Positions 48,153 to 57,947 of a DNA stretch of 64,000 bases are shown in pieces. How positions within the stretch are numbered: the first letter of the stretch is position 1; each line of letters begins with the position of its first letter. Where the stretch lies: positions 248,001 to 312,000 of the forward strand of contig CAJTLP010000002.1 in NCBI GenBank assembly GCA_910577195.1, read 5' to 3'. Under the pieces are notes generated by a model. That model was given only the letters and a program-made list of their open reading frames with translations, searched no databases and was not told the origin of the DNA. Source of the DNA: an uncultured Eubacterium sp. GTDB lineage: Bacteria; Bacillota; Clostridia; Oscillospirales; Acutalibacteraceae. A program made the position numbers and the translations under genes.

Positions 48153-50541
48153 AATTAAATGTATAATAAAAATAGTTTGCAATATTCACAGGATTCAGGC
48201 GGTAGAAAAATCTGAACAGCTGTTTTTTGAGCTTTGACTTTTTGAATTCAATGTTATTTGCACAGGTGATTTTATAATCCTTTGGTGCTTTGTCAAAGGT
48301 GACTGTTCTTGTTTCGCCCTTTGCAAGTGAAAAGTAGTTGTCACTTGCGATTTCATCACTGTCTATGAAAACATTGTAAGCAAATGTATCACTGGTCAAT
48401 ATCATTTTATTGCCGTCAAGCTTGGCTGTAATATTCGCTTTTTTCAGATGCATTTTGTCAGGTGAGGTGAATATCTCCGTTATAACCTCATCGTTGAAGC
48501 AAAGCTGAAGAACAGTATTTTCATTCACTTTGATTTCATCAATTTTCTTAAAGCTGTTTGGTTCAAGACTGATACCATATCCCTGCGTGCTGATTTTATC
48601 ATTGTTGAACAGCTTAACAGTAAGCTCCAGTTCCACCGCATTTAATGTGTCATTATGAGCGAAAAGAACTGCCTTGCCCTTTTCCTTTTTACAGCTTACG
48701 GTGACAGGTGCAAAGAATTCCCTTGATTTATACTGCAGAGCCTTAGGCACACCCTCAAAGTCAACGGATGCCCAGCTCGGACAGTTCCATACATCATTGA
48801 ACTGCCAGAACACGGAGCCGTTGCATCTGCCCTTGTTCTGTCTGAAATGGATTGTGGCATTCTTCACGCACTCTGCCTGAACAATTCCTGTGAGGTATGG
48901 CAAATCTTCAAAATGCTTAGGGAAGTCAAACATCTCTGTGAGATAGAAAAGCATCTTTTTATTGCCGCCCAGACATTTCTGATGTCTGTTAAAGCTTGGT
49001 GAGGTGATATCATATTCCTCAGGCGGTGCAAAGGTTTTGATTGCTTTCATAGACGGCAGGGATTCCAGACCAAACTCGGATAAAAATCTTGAGTATCTTG
49101 TTGTGTAGTAATCAAGCTTTTTCAGTCCGTGCCATACGTTCCACATATGTGTGTCACCCACATTGTCGCTTGAGTATTCCTTGAAGCAGGCACTGCCGAT
49201 AGGTGATGTCGGAATGTAGGATACATCCGTGAGTTCGCTGATAAAATCAGGCAGTGTATGATAGAAGAATTCCTCATACGCTTTCATAATCTTTGCCGTT
49301 TTCGGAAGATAGGAGAACATTACCTCAAGCTCATTGTTTCCGCACCAGAGGGCAAGACTTGGATGAACAGTCAGCCTGGTTACATTTGCTGTAACCTCTG
49401 CCAGTACATTGTCCGTGAATTCCTTGTCATAGAAAGGGTACATCTGACAGGCAAAGCAGAAGTCCTGCCATACCAGGATACCCCTTTCGTCGCACTGATT
49501 CATCAGGTAGTCATTGGCATAGCTTCCGCCGCCCCATACTCTGATGATATTGAAATTTGATTTCTGTGCAAGGTCCAGGTAGTAATCAACCGTATCGTTG
49601 TCACTGTCCTCGTAAATTGCAGAGAACGGAATCAGATTGCCGCCCTTTGCAAATATTTTTTCACCGTTTAAAACAAAACAGAAATTGCTGCCGTATTCGT
49701 CCTTGCTTGTGTCAAGATAAAGGGAACGCAGACCGATTTTCTGCTCAACTTTGTCCTCCTCATTTTCAAATATAACCGTATAAAGGGGCTGAATCTCTTT
49801 CTGTGACAGCTCATAGGTGTACCAGAGCTGCGGATTTTCTATGATAAACTCGTTGTTATCATTGCCGTTTATTACTGCACCGTCAGGGGAAAGCAGAGTG
49901 ATGTGTTCTGCGTTATCTGCACTTACTCTGACAACTGCTTTGTCTTTTGTGGTGTTTTGTGTGATTTTTATATTTTCAATTCTTTGATTAAAGCATTTCA
50001 GCTCAATGTTTTCAAGCACGGCACAGTACGGAATACAGGGACCCCAGTCCCAGCCGAAGTGACATCCCGGCTTTCTGATATAAGGTATGCCGTCAACACC
50101 GTTGTTGTTTTTTGGGAGAGGGTGCTCCTTCTGAAGCTTGTTTATGTATTTGATTGCGGAGTCAAAATGAAGCAGAATGGTATTTCGTCCTTCTGTCAGA
50201 TAAGCCTTTATATCAACATCAACAGGGATGAAAGCGTTATTGCTTTTAAATGCTTCCTTGCCGTTGATAAAGCAGGTGCAAAGCGTATCAAGTCCGCCGC
50301 AGCAAAGATGAATGTGCTTGTATTTTAAATCCGCATCGTTGATGTCAAATTCTCTTCTGAATTCAAAATCATTTTCGCCGATGCGTATACCTTCCTTCTC
50401 ATCACCTGAAATCAGAGGATTTTTAATTGCATTATTTTTTATCAGATTACCAAAATCACTGCCGGGTATAACTGCGTTATATTCCTTTTGGTCGGTACAG
50501 TTTTTCATTATCCAGCTGCCGCCGAGATTCATATTTTTCAT
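48151..50541 (-). CDS. Beta-mannosidase, glycoside hydrolase family 2
   Basis: 796-aa GH2 enzyme that removes terminal beta-mannose from manno-oligosaccharides. The block HFGWDWGPCIPYCAVLENIE is characteristic of beta-mannosidases, the acid/base Glu is in LWCGNNELE, and the nucleophile is in LSEFGLESLP. Start chosen at the ATG at 50541 (MKNMNLGGSW) with GGAGAA upstream. No signal peptide. It is divergent from a GH3 gene with a palindrome between, suggesting shared control. It fits with the alpha-galactosidase for galactomannan use. Confidence 0.93.
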   Translation of the reverse strand: MKNMNLGGSWIMKNCTDQKEYNAVIPGSDFGNLIKNNAIKNPLISGDEKEGIRIGENDFEFRREFDINDADLKYKHIHLCCGGLDTLCTCFINGKEAFKSNNAFIPVDVDIKAYLTEGRNTILLHFDSAIKYINKLQKEHPLPKNNNGVDGIPYIRKPGCHFGWDWGPCIPYCAVLENIELKCFNQRIENIKITQNTTKDKAVVRVSADNAEHITLLSPDGAVINGNDNNEFIIENPQLWYTYELSQKEIQPLYTVIFENEEDKVEQKIGLRSLYLDTSKDEYGSNFCFVLNGEKIFAKGGNLIPFSAIYEDSDNDTVDYYLDLAQKSNFNIIRVWGGGSYANDYLMNQCDERGILVWQDFCFACQMYPFYDKEFTDNVLAEVTANVTRLTVHPSLALWCGNNELEVMFSYLPKTAKIMKAYEEFFYHTLPDFISELTDVSYIPTSPIGSACFKEYSSDNVGDTHMWNVWHGLKKLDYYTTRYSRFLSEFGLESLPSMKAIKTFAPPEEYDITSPSFNRHQKCLGGNKKMLFYLTEMFDFPKHFEDLPYLTGIVQAECVKNATIHFRQNKGRCNGSVFWQFNDVWNCPSWASVDFEGVPKALQYKSREFFAPVTVSCKKEKGKAVLFAHNDTLNAVELELTVKLFNNDKISTQGYGISLEPNSFKKIDEIKVNENTVLQLCFNDEVITEIFTSPDKMHLKKANITAKLDGNKMILTSDTFAYNVFIDSDEIASDNYFSLAKGETRTVTFDKAPKDYKITCANNIEFKKSKLKKQLFRFFYRLNPVNIANYFYYTFN

Positions 50542-50620
50542 ATTTATTCTCCAACATAATATTTTATAGTCTGAAAGCGAAGCGGACAAATCATTTTTGT
50601 CGCATTTGCTTTTAATCTAA

Positions 50621-50649
50621 TATAGCATATATTTCAGATTTATGCTATA
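50621..50649. promoter_or_regulatory. Inverted repeat between GH2 and GH3 genes
   Basis: TATAGCAT (50621-50628), 13 bases, ATGCTATA (50642-50649). The right arm includes the probable -10 box TATACT (50645-50650) of the GH3 gene, a position suited to an operator. Confidence 0.5.
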
Positions 50650-50685
50650 CTAAAAATTAATGAATCTATTGAGGAGTATATTCTT

Positions 50686-53112
50686 ATGAAAATAAAGCAG
50701 AAATTAGATACACTTGTACAAAAAATAGTTGATGCCGTAAGCGGTAACGGCGTTATGCAGGAGGAAAATACTGCCGACGGTACTGCAAGGGCTTTTGAGC
50801 CTATGCCTGATATCGCACTGAAAGCTGCTGAGGAAAGTATCGTTTTGCTGAAAAATATAAATAACACATTACCTGTTAAGGATGATGAAGTGATTTCTGT
50901 TTTCGGCAGATGCCAGATTGACTATTTTTATGTGGGATACGGCAGCGGCGGTGATGTCAATGCACCGTATCAGGTGAATCTGATTAAAGGACTTAAAGAA
51001 AGCAATGCCAATATTTATTCACCTGTTTTAAATCTTTATGAGGATTGGTGTGAAAAAAATCCTGTCAGTCACGGCTTCTGGGGTCACTGGCCTATGTGCT
51101 TTCCTGAAATGGAACTGGAGGAAAGAATTGTAAAATCAGCTGCAAATAACAGTCATTCTGCAATTGTTGTAATCGGCAGAGCAGCAGGAGAGGACAGGGA
51201 AAATAAGCCGGAGCAGGGCAGCTATTATCTGACAGATACGGAAATAAAAATGCTTGACCTTGTGACTGCCCATTTCAATAAGGTTACGGTTATAATGAAC
51301 TGCGGAAATATTGTTGATATGGCGTGGACTGAGAAATACGGCGATAAAATCACTGCCTTAGTTTATGCATGGCAGTGCGGTATGGAGAGCGGAAACGCAC
51401 TTGCCAATGTGCTTATGGGAAAAACAACTCCAAGCGGTAAATTACCCTGCACCATTGCAAGAAATTATGAGGACTATTCAAGCTCTGCAAATTTCGGCGG
51501 CAAGGATTATAATAACTACGAAGAGGACATTTTTGTAGGCTACAGATATTTTGAAACCTTTTGCAGGGATAAGGTGCTTTATCCGTTCGGCTTTGGTCTG
51601 AGCTATACTGATTTTGAAATAAAGCCTGTTTCGTTTGAAAGAAAAGATGATAAGTTTTATATTACAGCAGATGTAAAAAATGTCGGTAATGTGAGCGGTA
51701 AGGAGATTGTTCAGCTTTATGTGAAGGCACCTCAGGGTAAATTGTCAAAGGCTGAAAGAAGCCTTGTTGCTTTTGGAAAAACCAATGAGCTTGCACCTGA
51801 CGAAAGTGAAAGCATCCATTTTGAATTCAGTCTTTATGATATTTCCTCCTTTGACGACTGCTCAAAAAGCTCGCATAAATATGCCTATGTTATCGAAAGC
51901 GGTGAATATACTTTTTATATCGGAAATTCTGTTCGTACTGATATGAAAGCAGGCAGTGTTCAGCTTGAAGATATGGTTGTTGAACAGCTTGATGAGGTTT
52001 GCGGTATCAAGGACAGCTTTGAACGTATGGTTGCAAAGGAAAAGGACGGCAGACTGATTATCGGCAAGGAGCAGCTTGCACCGTCAAAGCCGTATCTTAA
52101 GGACAGAATTACCAATAATCTTCCTGTTGAAATAGGTTTTAAGGGTGACAGGGGTTATAAGCTGGCTGATGTGAAAGACGGTAAGATTACACTTGATGAT
52201 TTTATTTCACAGCTTAACAACGATGAGCTGGAGGCACTCACCAGAGGTCAGGGAATGATGAACAGTAATCTTGGTGTTGTGGGAAATGCAGGTGCTTTCG
52301 GCGGAATTATTCCGTCATTGCGTGAAAAGGGTGTGGCACCGATTATCACAACTGATGGTCCTGCAGGTATACGTATCAAAAAATACACTTCACTGATCCC
52401 TTGCGGTACTGCCCTTGCAAGCACGTGGAACTGCGGCTTAATCGAATTGCTTACAACAGTTATGGGTGCTGAAATGCTGGAGCATGGCTCAGACGTTCTT
52501 CTTGCACCGGGTATGAATATCCAGCGCAATGTGCTTTGCGGAAGAAACTTTGAATATTTTTCCGAAGACCCTGTTCTTTCAGGTAAAATGGGTGCAGCGT
52601 ATGTAAATGGTATTCAGACAAACGGTGTATCTGCCTGCCCTAAGCATTTTGCCTGCAATAATCAGGAGGTACGCAGAACGAAGAATGATTCACGTGTTTC
52701 ACAAAGAGCACTCAGGGAAATTTATCTTAAGGGCTTTGAAATCTGCGTAAAGGAAAGCAAGCCACTTAATATTATGACAAGCTATAATAAAATTAACGGT
52801 GTATGGAGTCACTACAATTATGACCTTGTAACAACAGTTCTCAGAAAGGAATGGGGCTATGAGGGCAATGTTATGACGGATTGGTGGATGCAGAAATCCG
52901 CAAGTCCTGAATTTCCGTCCGTTAAGGACAATGCTTACCGTGTCCGTGCACAGGTTGATGTGCTTATGCCGGGTGGTAAGCACAATGCAAAGAAATATAA
53001 ATCGGACGGTACATTACTTGCTACAATCGGAAAGACTGACGGTATAACCAGAGCAGAGCTGGAAAGAACAGCAAGAAACGTACTTAATCTGATATTAAAA
53101 ATAAAATCATAA
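50686..53112 (+). CDS. Beta-glucosidase, GH3 with reversed domain order
   Basis: 808-aa GH3 enzyme. The order is inverted: the C-terminal-type domain (AAEESIVLLKNINNTLPV, TTPSGKLPCTIARNY, YPFGFGLSYTDF) and an FN3-like domain come first. The (beta/alpha)8 barrel with TDGPAGIRI, PKHFACNNQE and nucleophile Asp in VMTDWWMQ comes last. This order is known from Ruminococcus albus and Butyrivibrio enzymes acting on cello-oligosaccharides. No signal peptide, so intracellular. SD TGAGGAG. A terminator follows. Confidence 0.94.
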   Translation: MKIKQKLDTLVQKIVDAVSGNGVMQEENTADGTARAFEPMPDIALKAAEESIVLLKNINNTLPVKDDEVISVFGRCQIDYFYVGYGSGGDVNAPYQVNLIKGLKESNANIYSPVLNLYEDWCEKNPVSHGFWGHWPMCFPEMELEERIVKSAANNSHSAIVVIGRAAGEDRENKPEQGSYYLTDTEIKMLDLVTAHFNKVTVIMNCGNIVDMAWTEKYGDKITALVYAWQCGMESGNALANVLMGKTTPSGKLPCTIARNYEDYSSSANFGGKDYNNYEEDIFVGYRYFETFCRDKVLYPFGFGLSYTDFEIKPVSFERKDDKFYITADVKNVGNVSGKEIVQLYVKAPQGKLSKAERSLVAFGKTNELAPDESESIHFEFSLYDISSFDDCSKSSHKYAYVIESGEYTFYIGNSVRTDMKAGSVQLEDMVVEQLDEVCGIKDSFERMVAKEKDGRLIIGKEQLAPSKPYLKDRITNNLPVEIGFKGDRGYKLADVKDGKITLDDFISQLNNDELEALTRGQGMMNSNLGVVGNAGAFGGIIPSLREKGVAPIITTDGPAGIRIKKYTSLIPCGTALASTWNCGLIELLTTVMGAEMLEHGSDVLLAPGMNIQRNVLCGRNFEYFSEDPVLSGKMGAAYVNGIQTNGVSACPKHFACNNQEVRRTKNDSRVSQRALREIYLKGFEICVKESKPLNIMTSYNKINGVWSHYNYDLVTTVLRKEWGYEGNVMTDWWMQKSASPEFPSVKDNAYRVRAQVDVLMPGGKHNAKKYKSDGTLLATIGKTDGITRAELERTARNVLNLILKIKS

Positions 53113-53119
53113 TAACATA

Positions 53120-53159
53120 GGGACTGTCTCATTTGAATATACGTGAGACAGCCCCTTTA
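53120..53159. terminator. Bidirectional terminator between GH3 and ptsI
   Basis: 12-base arms GGGACTGTCTCA (53120-53131) and TGAGACAGCCCC (53144-53155) with one mismatch, followed by TTTA. Confidence 0.75.
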
Positions 53160-53163
53160 CTTT

Positions 53164-54777
53164 TTAAGGACAATTGCATATGGTTTTTCTTGTCAGCAAT
53201 ATATTGCCCGGTGATACTGAAAATTCATCAAGTCCCCATTTTACAAGGGATGGTATAAGTGCAGTATCGGTGGCAGCTTCACCGCACATTCCTACTGCGA
53301 TTCCGTTAGCCTTAGCATTTTTAATCGTTGTCTCAATCGCTCTTAATACAGGGGTTTGCAGTGTATCATACAGCGAGCAAACCTTTGCATTTCCGCGATC
53401 AACTGCCATAATGTAGCCTGTTAAGTCGTTCGTTCCGATTGAAAAGAAATCAACCTCTTTTGCCAGTATATCCGAAATCATAACGGCAGCAGGTGTTTCT
53501 ATCATAATTCCGACTGGGGTATCGGCGTAGTTTGTGCCTGCATTTTTCAGATCTGTTTTACATTCTTCAATCAACTCTTTGGCTTTTCTGACCTCATCAA
53601 GTGCAGTGATAAGGGGCAGCATTATTTTAATATTTCCGTATACAGCTGCCCGGAGGATTGCTTTAATCTGTGATTTAAAAAGTAAAGGATTGTCAAGGCA
53701 GTAGCGTATCGCCCTGTGACCGAGAAAGGGATTCTCCTCTTTTTCTATTTTTAGATAAGGGATATCCTTATCTCCTCCGATGTCAAGCGTACGGATAATA
53801 ACCTCTTTATTGTTCATTGCCTTAGCAACTGTGGAATATGCTTCAAACTGCTCCTCTTCAGTCGGCTCACTGTTCCTGTCCATAAACAGAAATTCTGTTC
53901 GGAACAAGCCGATTCCTTCAGCACTGTTTTGTATAACATTCTGGATGTCCTCAGGCTTTCCTATATTTGCGTAAACAGCTTTTTTTATTCCGCTTTGGGT
54001 TATGCTTTCTTTACCCATATAAGCCTTGAGATTTTCTTTTTCAGCAATATATTCACTTTGCTTTTTGTTATACTCTGCAATTTGTTCTTCATTGGGATTC
54101 AGAATAATGTCTCCGTTAAAGCCGTCAGCGATTACAGCTGCACCGTCCTTGATTTTTTCGGTCGCATCAATGACGGAGAGCACCGCAGGAATACCCATTG
54201 CTCTGGCAAGTATCGCACTGTGGCTTGTTACGCCGCCAACCTCTGTAATAATAGCGTTAACATTTTTCTTATTTATTTTGCTTGTCATTGACGGCGTAAA
54301 ATCCTTTGCAATGAGTACGGAGTTTTCTTCAACCGAAGATATATCCACACCATCAGCTCCGAGCAGTGTTTTCAGCAGACTGTCCTTGATATCTCTGATA
54401 TCCGATACTCTTTGACGTGTAAGCTCGTCATCAGTTGCAGAAAAGATGTCGATAAACATATTGCATACTGTATCAACAGCTTTTTCGGCAATAACGCCTG
54501 AGTCAATGCTTTCCTGCATCTGTGATAGCATAAATGGGTCACGCAGCATAGCAATGTGTCCCTCAAGGATTTCGGATTCCTTGCTGCCTGCATTTGTCTT
54601 TAATGATTCTGCAAGCGCATTCGTTTCACTTATAAATGTATTAACAGCTGCCTGCAGGCGGCTTTTTTCAGCTTCAGCGTCTGTATATTTTACATTGCTG
54701 TAATCCGTGCTTATATCACTGATGATAACGGCTTTCCCTATGCCATAGCCCTGACTGGCACCAATTCCCTTAAGCAT
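53164..54777 (-). CDS. ptsI: PTS enzyme I
   Basis: 537-aa phosphoenolpyruvate-protein phosphotransferase, which phosphorylates HPr with PEP. The active-site His is in GGVTSHSAILARAMGIPA. Other landmarks are GIGLFRTEFLFMDR, SIGTNDLTGYIMAVDR and MCGEAATD. It is slightly shorter than the usual 570 residues. It is the last gene of the fru operon, so the general PTS proteins are expressed with the fructose system here. The ATG has AGAGGTG upstream. Confidence 0.95.
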   Translation of the reverse strand: MLKGIGASQGYGIGKAVIISDISTDYSNVKYTDAEAEKSRLQAAVNTFISETNALAESLKTNAGSKESEILEGHIAMLRDPFMLSQMQESIDSGVIAEKAVDTVCNMFIDIFSATDDELTRQRVSDIRDIKDSLLKTLLGADGVDISSVEENSVLIAKDFTPSMTSKINKKNVNAIITEVGGVTSHSAILARAMGIPAVLSVIDATEKIKDGAAVIADGFNGDIILNPNEEQIAEYNKKQSEYIAEKENLKAYMGKESITQSGIKKAVYANIGKPEDIQNVIQNSAEGIGLFRTEFLFMDRNSEPTEEEQFEAYSTVAKAMNNKEVIIRTLDIGGDKDIPYLKIEKEENPFLGHRAIRYCLDNPLLFKSQIKAILRAAVYGNIKIMLPLITALDEVRKAKELIEECKTDLKNAGTNYADTPVGIMIETPAAVMISDILAKEVDFFSIGTNDLTGYIMAVDRGNAKVCSLYDTLQTPVLRAIETTIKNAKANGIAVGMCGEAATDTALIPSLVKWGLDEFSVSPGNILLTRKTICNCP

Positions 54778-54792
54778 AAATGCACCTCTGTG

Positions 54793-55056
54793 TTATTCTC
54801 CGAAACCGGATTCAATAAGCTGAATTGCAGCGTCAAGCATCTGCTGTTCATCCTCGCCGTCGCATTCAATTGTGATATCCGTACCGCATTTGATACACGC
54901 TGCCATAATGTTCATAATGCTTTTACCGTTGATTTTTTTACCGTCAAGAACAATATCAATGTTGGATTTGAACTTGGTCATTTCGGTTACAAATATATTT
55001 GCAGGGCGCATATGAAATCCCATTTCATTTGTTATTTTAGCTGCTTTTGAAATCAT
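54793..55056 (-). CDS. ptsH: PTS phosphocarrier protein HPr
   Basis: 87-aa carrier. The phosphorylated His is in EMGFHMRPAN and the regulatory Ser is in KSIMNIMAA, the site used by HPr kinase in Firmicutes. Start is the ATG at 55056 with AAAGAGGAAAA; the frame extends upstream into fruA but without sense. It links EI (next gene) with the fructose IIA domain of FruA. Confidence 0.94.
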   Translation of the reverse strand: MISKAAKITNEMGFHMRPANIFVTEMTKFKSNIDIVLDGKKINGKSIMNIMAACIKCGTDITIECDGEDEQQMLDAAIQLIESGFGE

Positions 55057-55084
55057 AATGATTTTCCTCTTTCTCCGATTTTGT

Positions 55085-57013
55085 TTAAGCTTTTTCAAGC
55101 TCTCTTTTATTCTTTTTAAGCAGTGAAAGCATGAGTGCTCCGACAGCCGAGCCTGCAATCAATGCAATGATATATCCGAATGGATTGTCAACAACAGGGA
55201 ATACAAAAATTCCGCCGTGAGGAGCAGGGCATGCACAGTTAAATAATGCGCACACAAGACCTGAAACTGCAGAGCCTACCATACAGGAAGGAATGACACG
55301 CAGAGGGTCGGATGCAGCATAGGGGATAGCACCCTCAGTTATAAAGCAGAGTCCCATAAGATAGTTTACAGGACCGTTTTTGATTTCCTCGTCGGTCCAT
55401 TTTCTTTTGTTAAAGGTTGTGGAAAGTGCAATTGCAATCGGTGGTATCATACCGCCTATCATTACGGCAGCCATAATCCAGGTGTTTCCGTCAGCTACAG
55501 CGGCTGTGCCGAAAACATAGGCCGCCTTGTTGAATGGTCCGCCCATATCTGTTGCCATCATTGCAGCAAGAACGATTGACAGAAGAATTTTGCTTGTTTC
55601 GCCAAGACTTGAGAGTCCGTTTGAAAGTCCGATATTAAGGAAGCCGACAAAAGGATTGATTGCGAGCATAAACAAGCCGATTAACAGTGTGCCTAAAAGC
55701 GGATAGATGAATACAGGTTTTATGCCGTCCATACTCTTCGGCATCCAGCCGAATGCTTTTTTCAGAACATTTACAAGCATACCTGCAATGAAACCTGCAA
55801 GCAGCGCTCCGAGAAAGCCGGATACAGCGGAGTCATCTCCTGTAGGTGAGCTGAGTGTAGCACCTGTGGTGGCAAGATATCCGCCTACAATACCGGGAAG
55901 CAGTCCCGGTCGGTCTGCAATAGACTGTGCTATATATCCTGCAAGTATCGGAAGCATAAATGCAAAAGCGGCTTTACCAATCCAGAATACAACGGATGCA
56001 ACCGGATTGGTTGAACCAAAGTCTCCGCCGGCATTTGAGTTGCCTGCAATGGTATCAATCAGAAAGCCTAAGGCAATAAGCACACCGCCGCCCACAACAA
56101 ACGGGAGCATATGTGATACACCATTCATAAGATGTTTATAAATGCCGTGTCCAAAGCTTTCTTTTTCATCACTGCTTATGCTGTCCTGTTCACCGTCAGC
56201 ATGATAAATATTTGCCTTGCCTTCAATAATTTTATTGATTAATTCTTCAGGTTTATTTATTCCGTTTGAAACAGTGGTTTTAATAACAGGCTTTCCGTCA
56301 AAGCGCGCCATTTTTACATTTTTGTCTGCGGCAATAATAATACCGTCACATTCTTCAATTTCCTTTTTAGTGAGGATATTTTTTGCACCGCCTGAGCCGT
56401 TTGTTTCAGCCTTCAGCGGATATCCTAATTTTTCTCCTGCCTTTTCAAGCGCTTCTGCCGCCATATATGTGTGGGCAATACCGGTAGGGCAGGCTGTAAC
56501 AGCGAGAATACGATAGCTGTTATTTTTTGTATTCTGCGGTTTTGGTGCATCAGGATATTTTTCCTTTTCCTTGTTGTTGATTATATTGAGGAATTCATCT
56601 GCTGTTTTTGCATTTCTCAGTGCCTGACAGAATTCAGGCTCCATAAGCATAACCATAAGTCTTGAAAGAATTTCCAGATGAAGGTCACCGTCAAGCGGTG
56701 CGGCAATCATAAATAGAATGTCAGATGGCTTTCCGTCAGGTGCACCGTAGTCAACACCGTCTGTCAGTGTTAGTGCAGCAAGACCAGGTGTTTTAACGCT
56801 CTCTGATTTTGCGTGAGGAACTGCGATACCCTCGCCGATTGCAGTAGTGCCTTGTTTCTCTCTTTCAAGAATGGCATTTTTGTATGTGTCCGCGTCTGAA
56901 AGATTGCCAGCTTTTTTATGAAGTACAATCAGATGGTCAATAGCCTCTGATTTGGAGACTGCATTGGTATTAAGAGCAATAGCCTCTTTCTTCAGCAAAT
57001 CAATGATTCTCAT
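55085..57013 (-). CDS. fruA: PTS fructose transporter IIABC
   Basis: 642-aa fused permease. The IIA domain (residues 1-150) has the phospho-His in GIAVPHAKSES, the IIB domain has the phospho-Cys in AVTACPTGIAHTYMAAEALE, and the IIC part has about ten membrane helices (FVVGGGVLIALGFLID, ATDMGGPFNKAAYVFG). It takes up fructose as fructose-1-phosphate, which the neighbouring FruK uses. The start follows fruK by one base. Confidence 0.95.
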   Translation of the reverse strand: MRIIDLLKKEAIALNTNAVSKSEAIDHLIVLHKKAGNLSDADTYKNAILEREKQGTTAIGEGIAVPHAKSESVKTPGLAALTLTDGVDYGAPDGKPSDILFMIAAPLDGDLHLEILSRLMVMLMEPEFCQALRNAKTADEFLNIINNKEKEKYPDAPKPQNTKNNSYRILAVTACPTGIAHTYMAAEALEKAGEKLGYPLKAETNGSGGAKNILTKKEIEECDGIIIAADKNVKMARFDGKPVIKTTVSNGINKPEELINKIIEGKANIYHADGEQDSISSDEKESFGHGIYKHLMNGVSHMLPFVVGGGVLIALGFLIDTIAGNSNAGGDFGSTNPVASVVFWIGKAAFAFMLPILAGYIAQSIADRPGLLPGIVGGYLATTGATLSSPTGDDSAVSGFLGALLAGFIAGMLVNVLKKAFGWMPKSMDGIKPVFIYPLLGTLLIGLFMLAINPFVGFLNIGLSNGLSSLGETSKILLSIVLAAMMATDMGGPFNKAAYVFGTAAVADGNTWIMAAVMIGGMIPPIAIALSTTFNKRKWTDEEIKNGPVNYLMGLCFITEGAIPYAASDPLRVIPSCMVGSAVSGLVCALFNCACPAPHGGIFVFPVVDNPFGYIIALIAGSAVGALMLSLLKKNKRELEKA

Positions 57014-57014
57014 A

Positions 57015-57947
57015 TTAATCAGTTCCTTTCTGTTTAATATAAATGCTTTCGTTTAAAAACATATTATCAATTTCTTTTTTCTTTGCAATAGAGCTGGAAA
57101 AGGCAGTTGCATTGGCGCATACAGCTCCCAGTCTGAGTGCTTTTTCATAATTTTTGCTTTCAATATATCCTGCAATAAAGCCTGCCACCATTGAATCACC
57201 GCAGCCGACAGAGCTGACAATCTTTCCGGGTGCATTTGTAACGGAGATTACATTACCATTCTCGTCAATCAGTGTTGCTCCGTCCTTTGCACGTGAAACA
57301 AGCACGTTCTTTGCACCCATTTCCTGAAGCTTTTTTGCGTACCTTATAACATCCTGTGTGCTGTTGATATCCACTGAAAAAATTTCGCCCAACTCGTGAT
57401 GATTCGGCTTTATCAGAAACGGTTTGTATTTGAGTATATTTTTCAGCAGGTTGCCTGTGGTATCAACAACAACGTTTATATCCTTATCGGTGAAATGCTC
57501 TAAAATTTTTTCATAGATATCATCTGAAAGTGAAGGGGGAACAGAGCCTGCAAGCACCAGATAATCACCTGATTTTATTTTTTTCAGCTTATTTAAAAAC
57601 TCGTCTATATCCTGTTCTGATATATCAGGACCGTGTGCATTTATATCCAGCTCTTTTTCAGATTTGATTTTTACATTTATTCTTGTAAAGCCTGTTTTCA
57701 AATGCACAAAATCCGTGTTTATATTATCAGCCTTCAGCATCCGTTCAAGCTCATTGCCTGTAAAACCGGCGAGAAATCCTGTTGCCGTATTTTCAATATC
57801 AAGCTGTGTTAATACGGATGAAACATTTATTCCTTTTCCGCCGTAAAATATTTGTTCCTTTTCAGATCGGCTTATATCCTTTTCGTTAATCGTATTTACC
57901 TGCATTACATAATCCATTGCCGGATTAAATGTTACAGTGTAGATCAT
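57015..57947 (-). CDS. fruK: 1-phosphofructokinase
   Basis: 310-aa PfkB-family kinase converting fructose-1-phosphate to fructose-1,6-bisphosphate. Motifs are TFNPAMDYVM at the N-terminus, FYGGKGINVS and the anion hole/catalytic base VGCGDSMVAGF. The ATG overlaps the fruR stop by four bases. The product feeds glycolysis. Confidence 0.95.
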   Translation of the reverse strand: MIYTVTFNPAMDYVMQVNTINEKDISRSEKEQIFYGGKGINVSSVLTQLDIENTATGFLAGFTGNELERMLKADNINTDFVHLKTGFTRINVKIKSEKELDINAHGPDISEQDIDEFLNKLKKIKSGDYLVLAGSVPPSLSDDIYEKILEHFTDKDINVVVDTTGNLLKNILKYKPFLIKPNHHELGEIFSVDINSTQDVIRYAKKLQEMGAKNVLVSRAKDGATLIDENGNVISVTNAPGKIVSSVGCGDSMVAGFIAGYIESKNYEKALRLGAVCANATAFSSSIAKKKEIDNMFLNESIYIKQKGTD

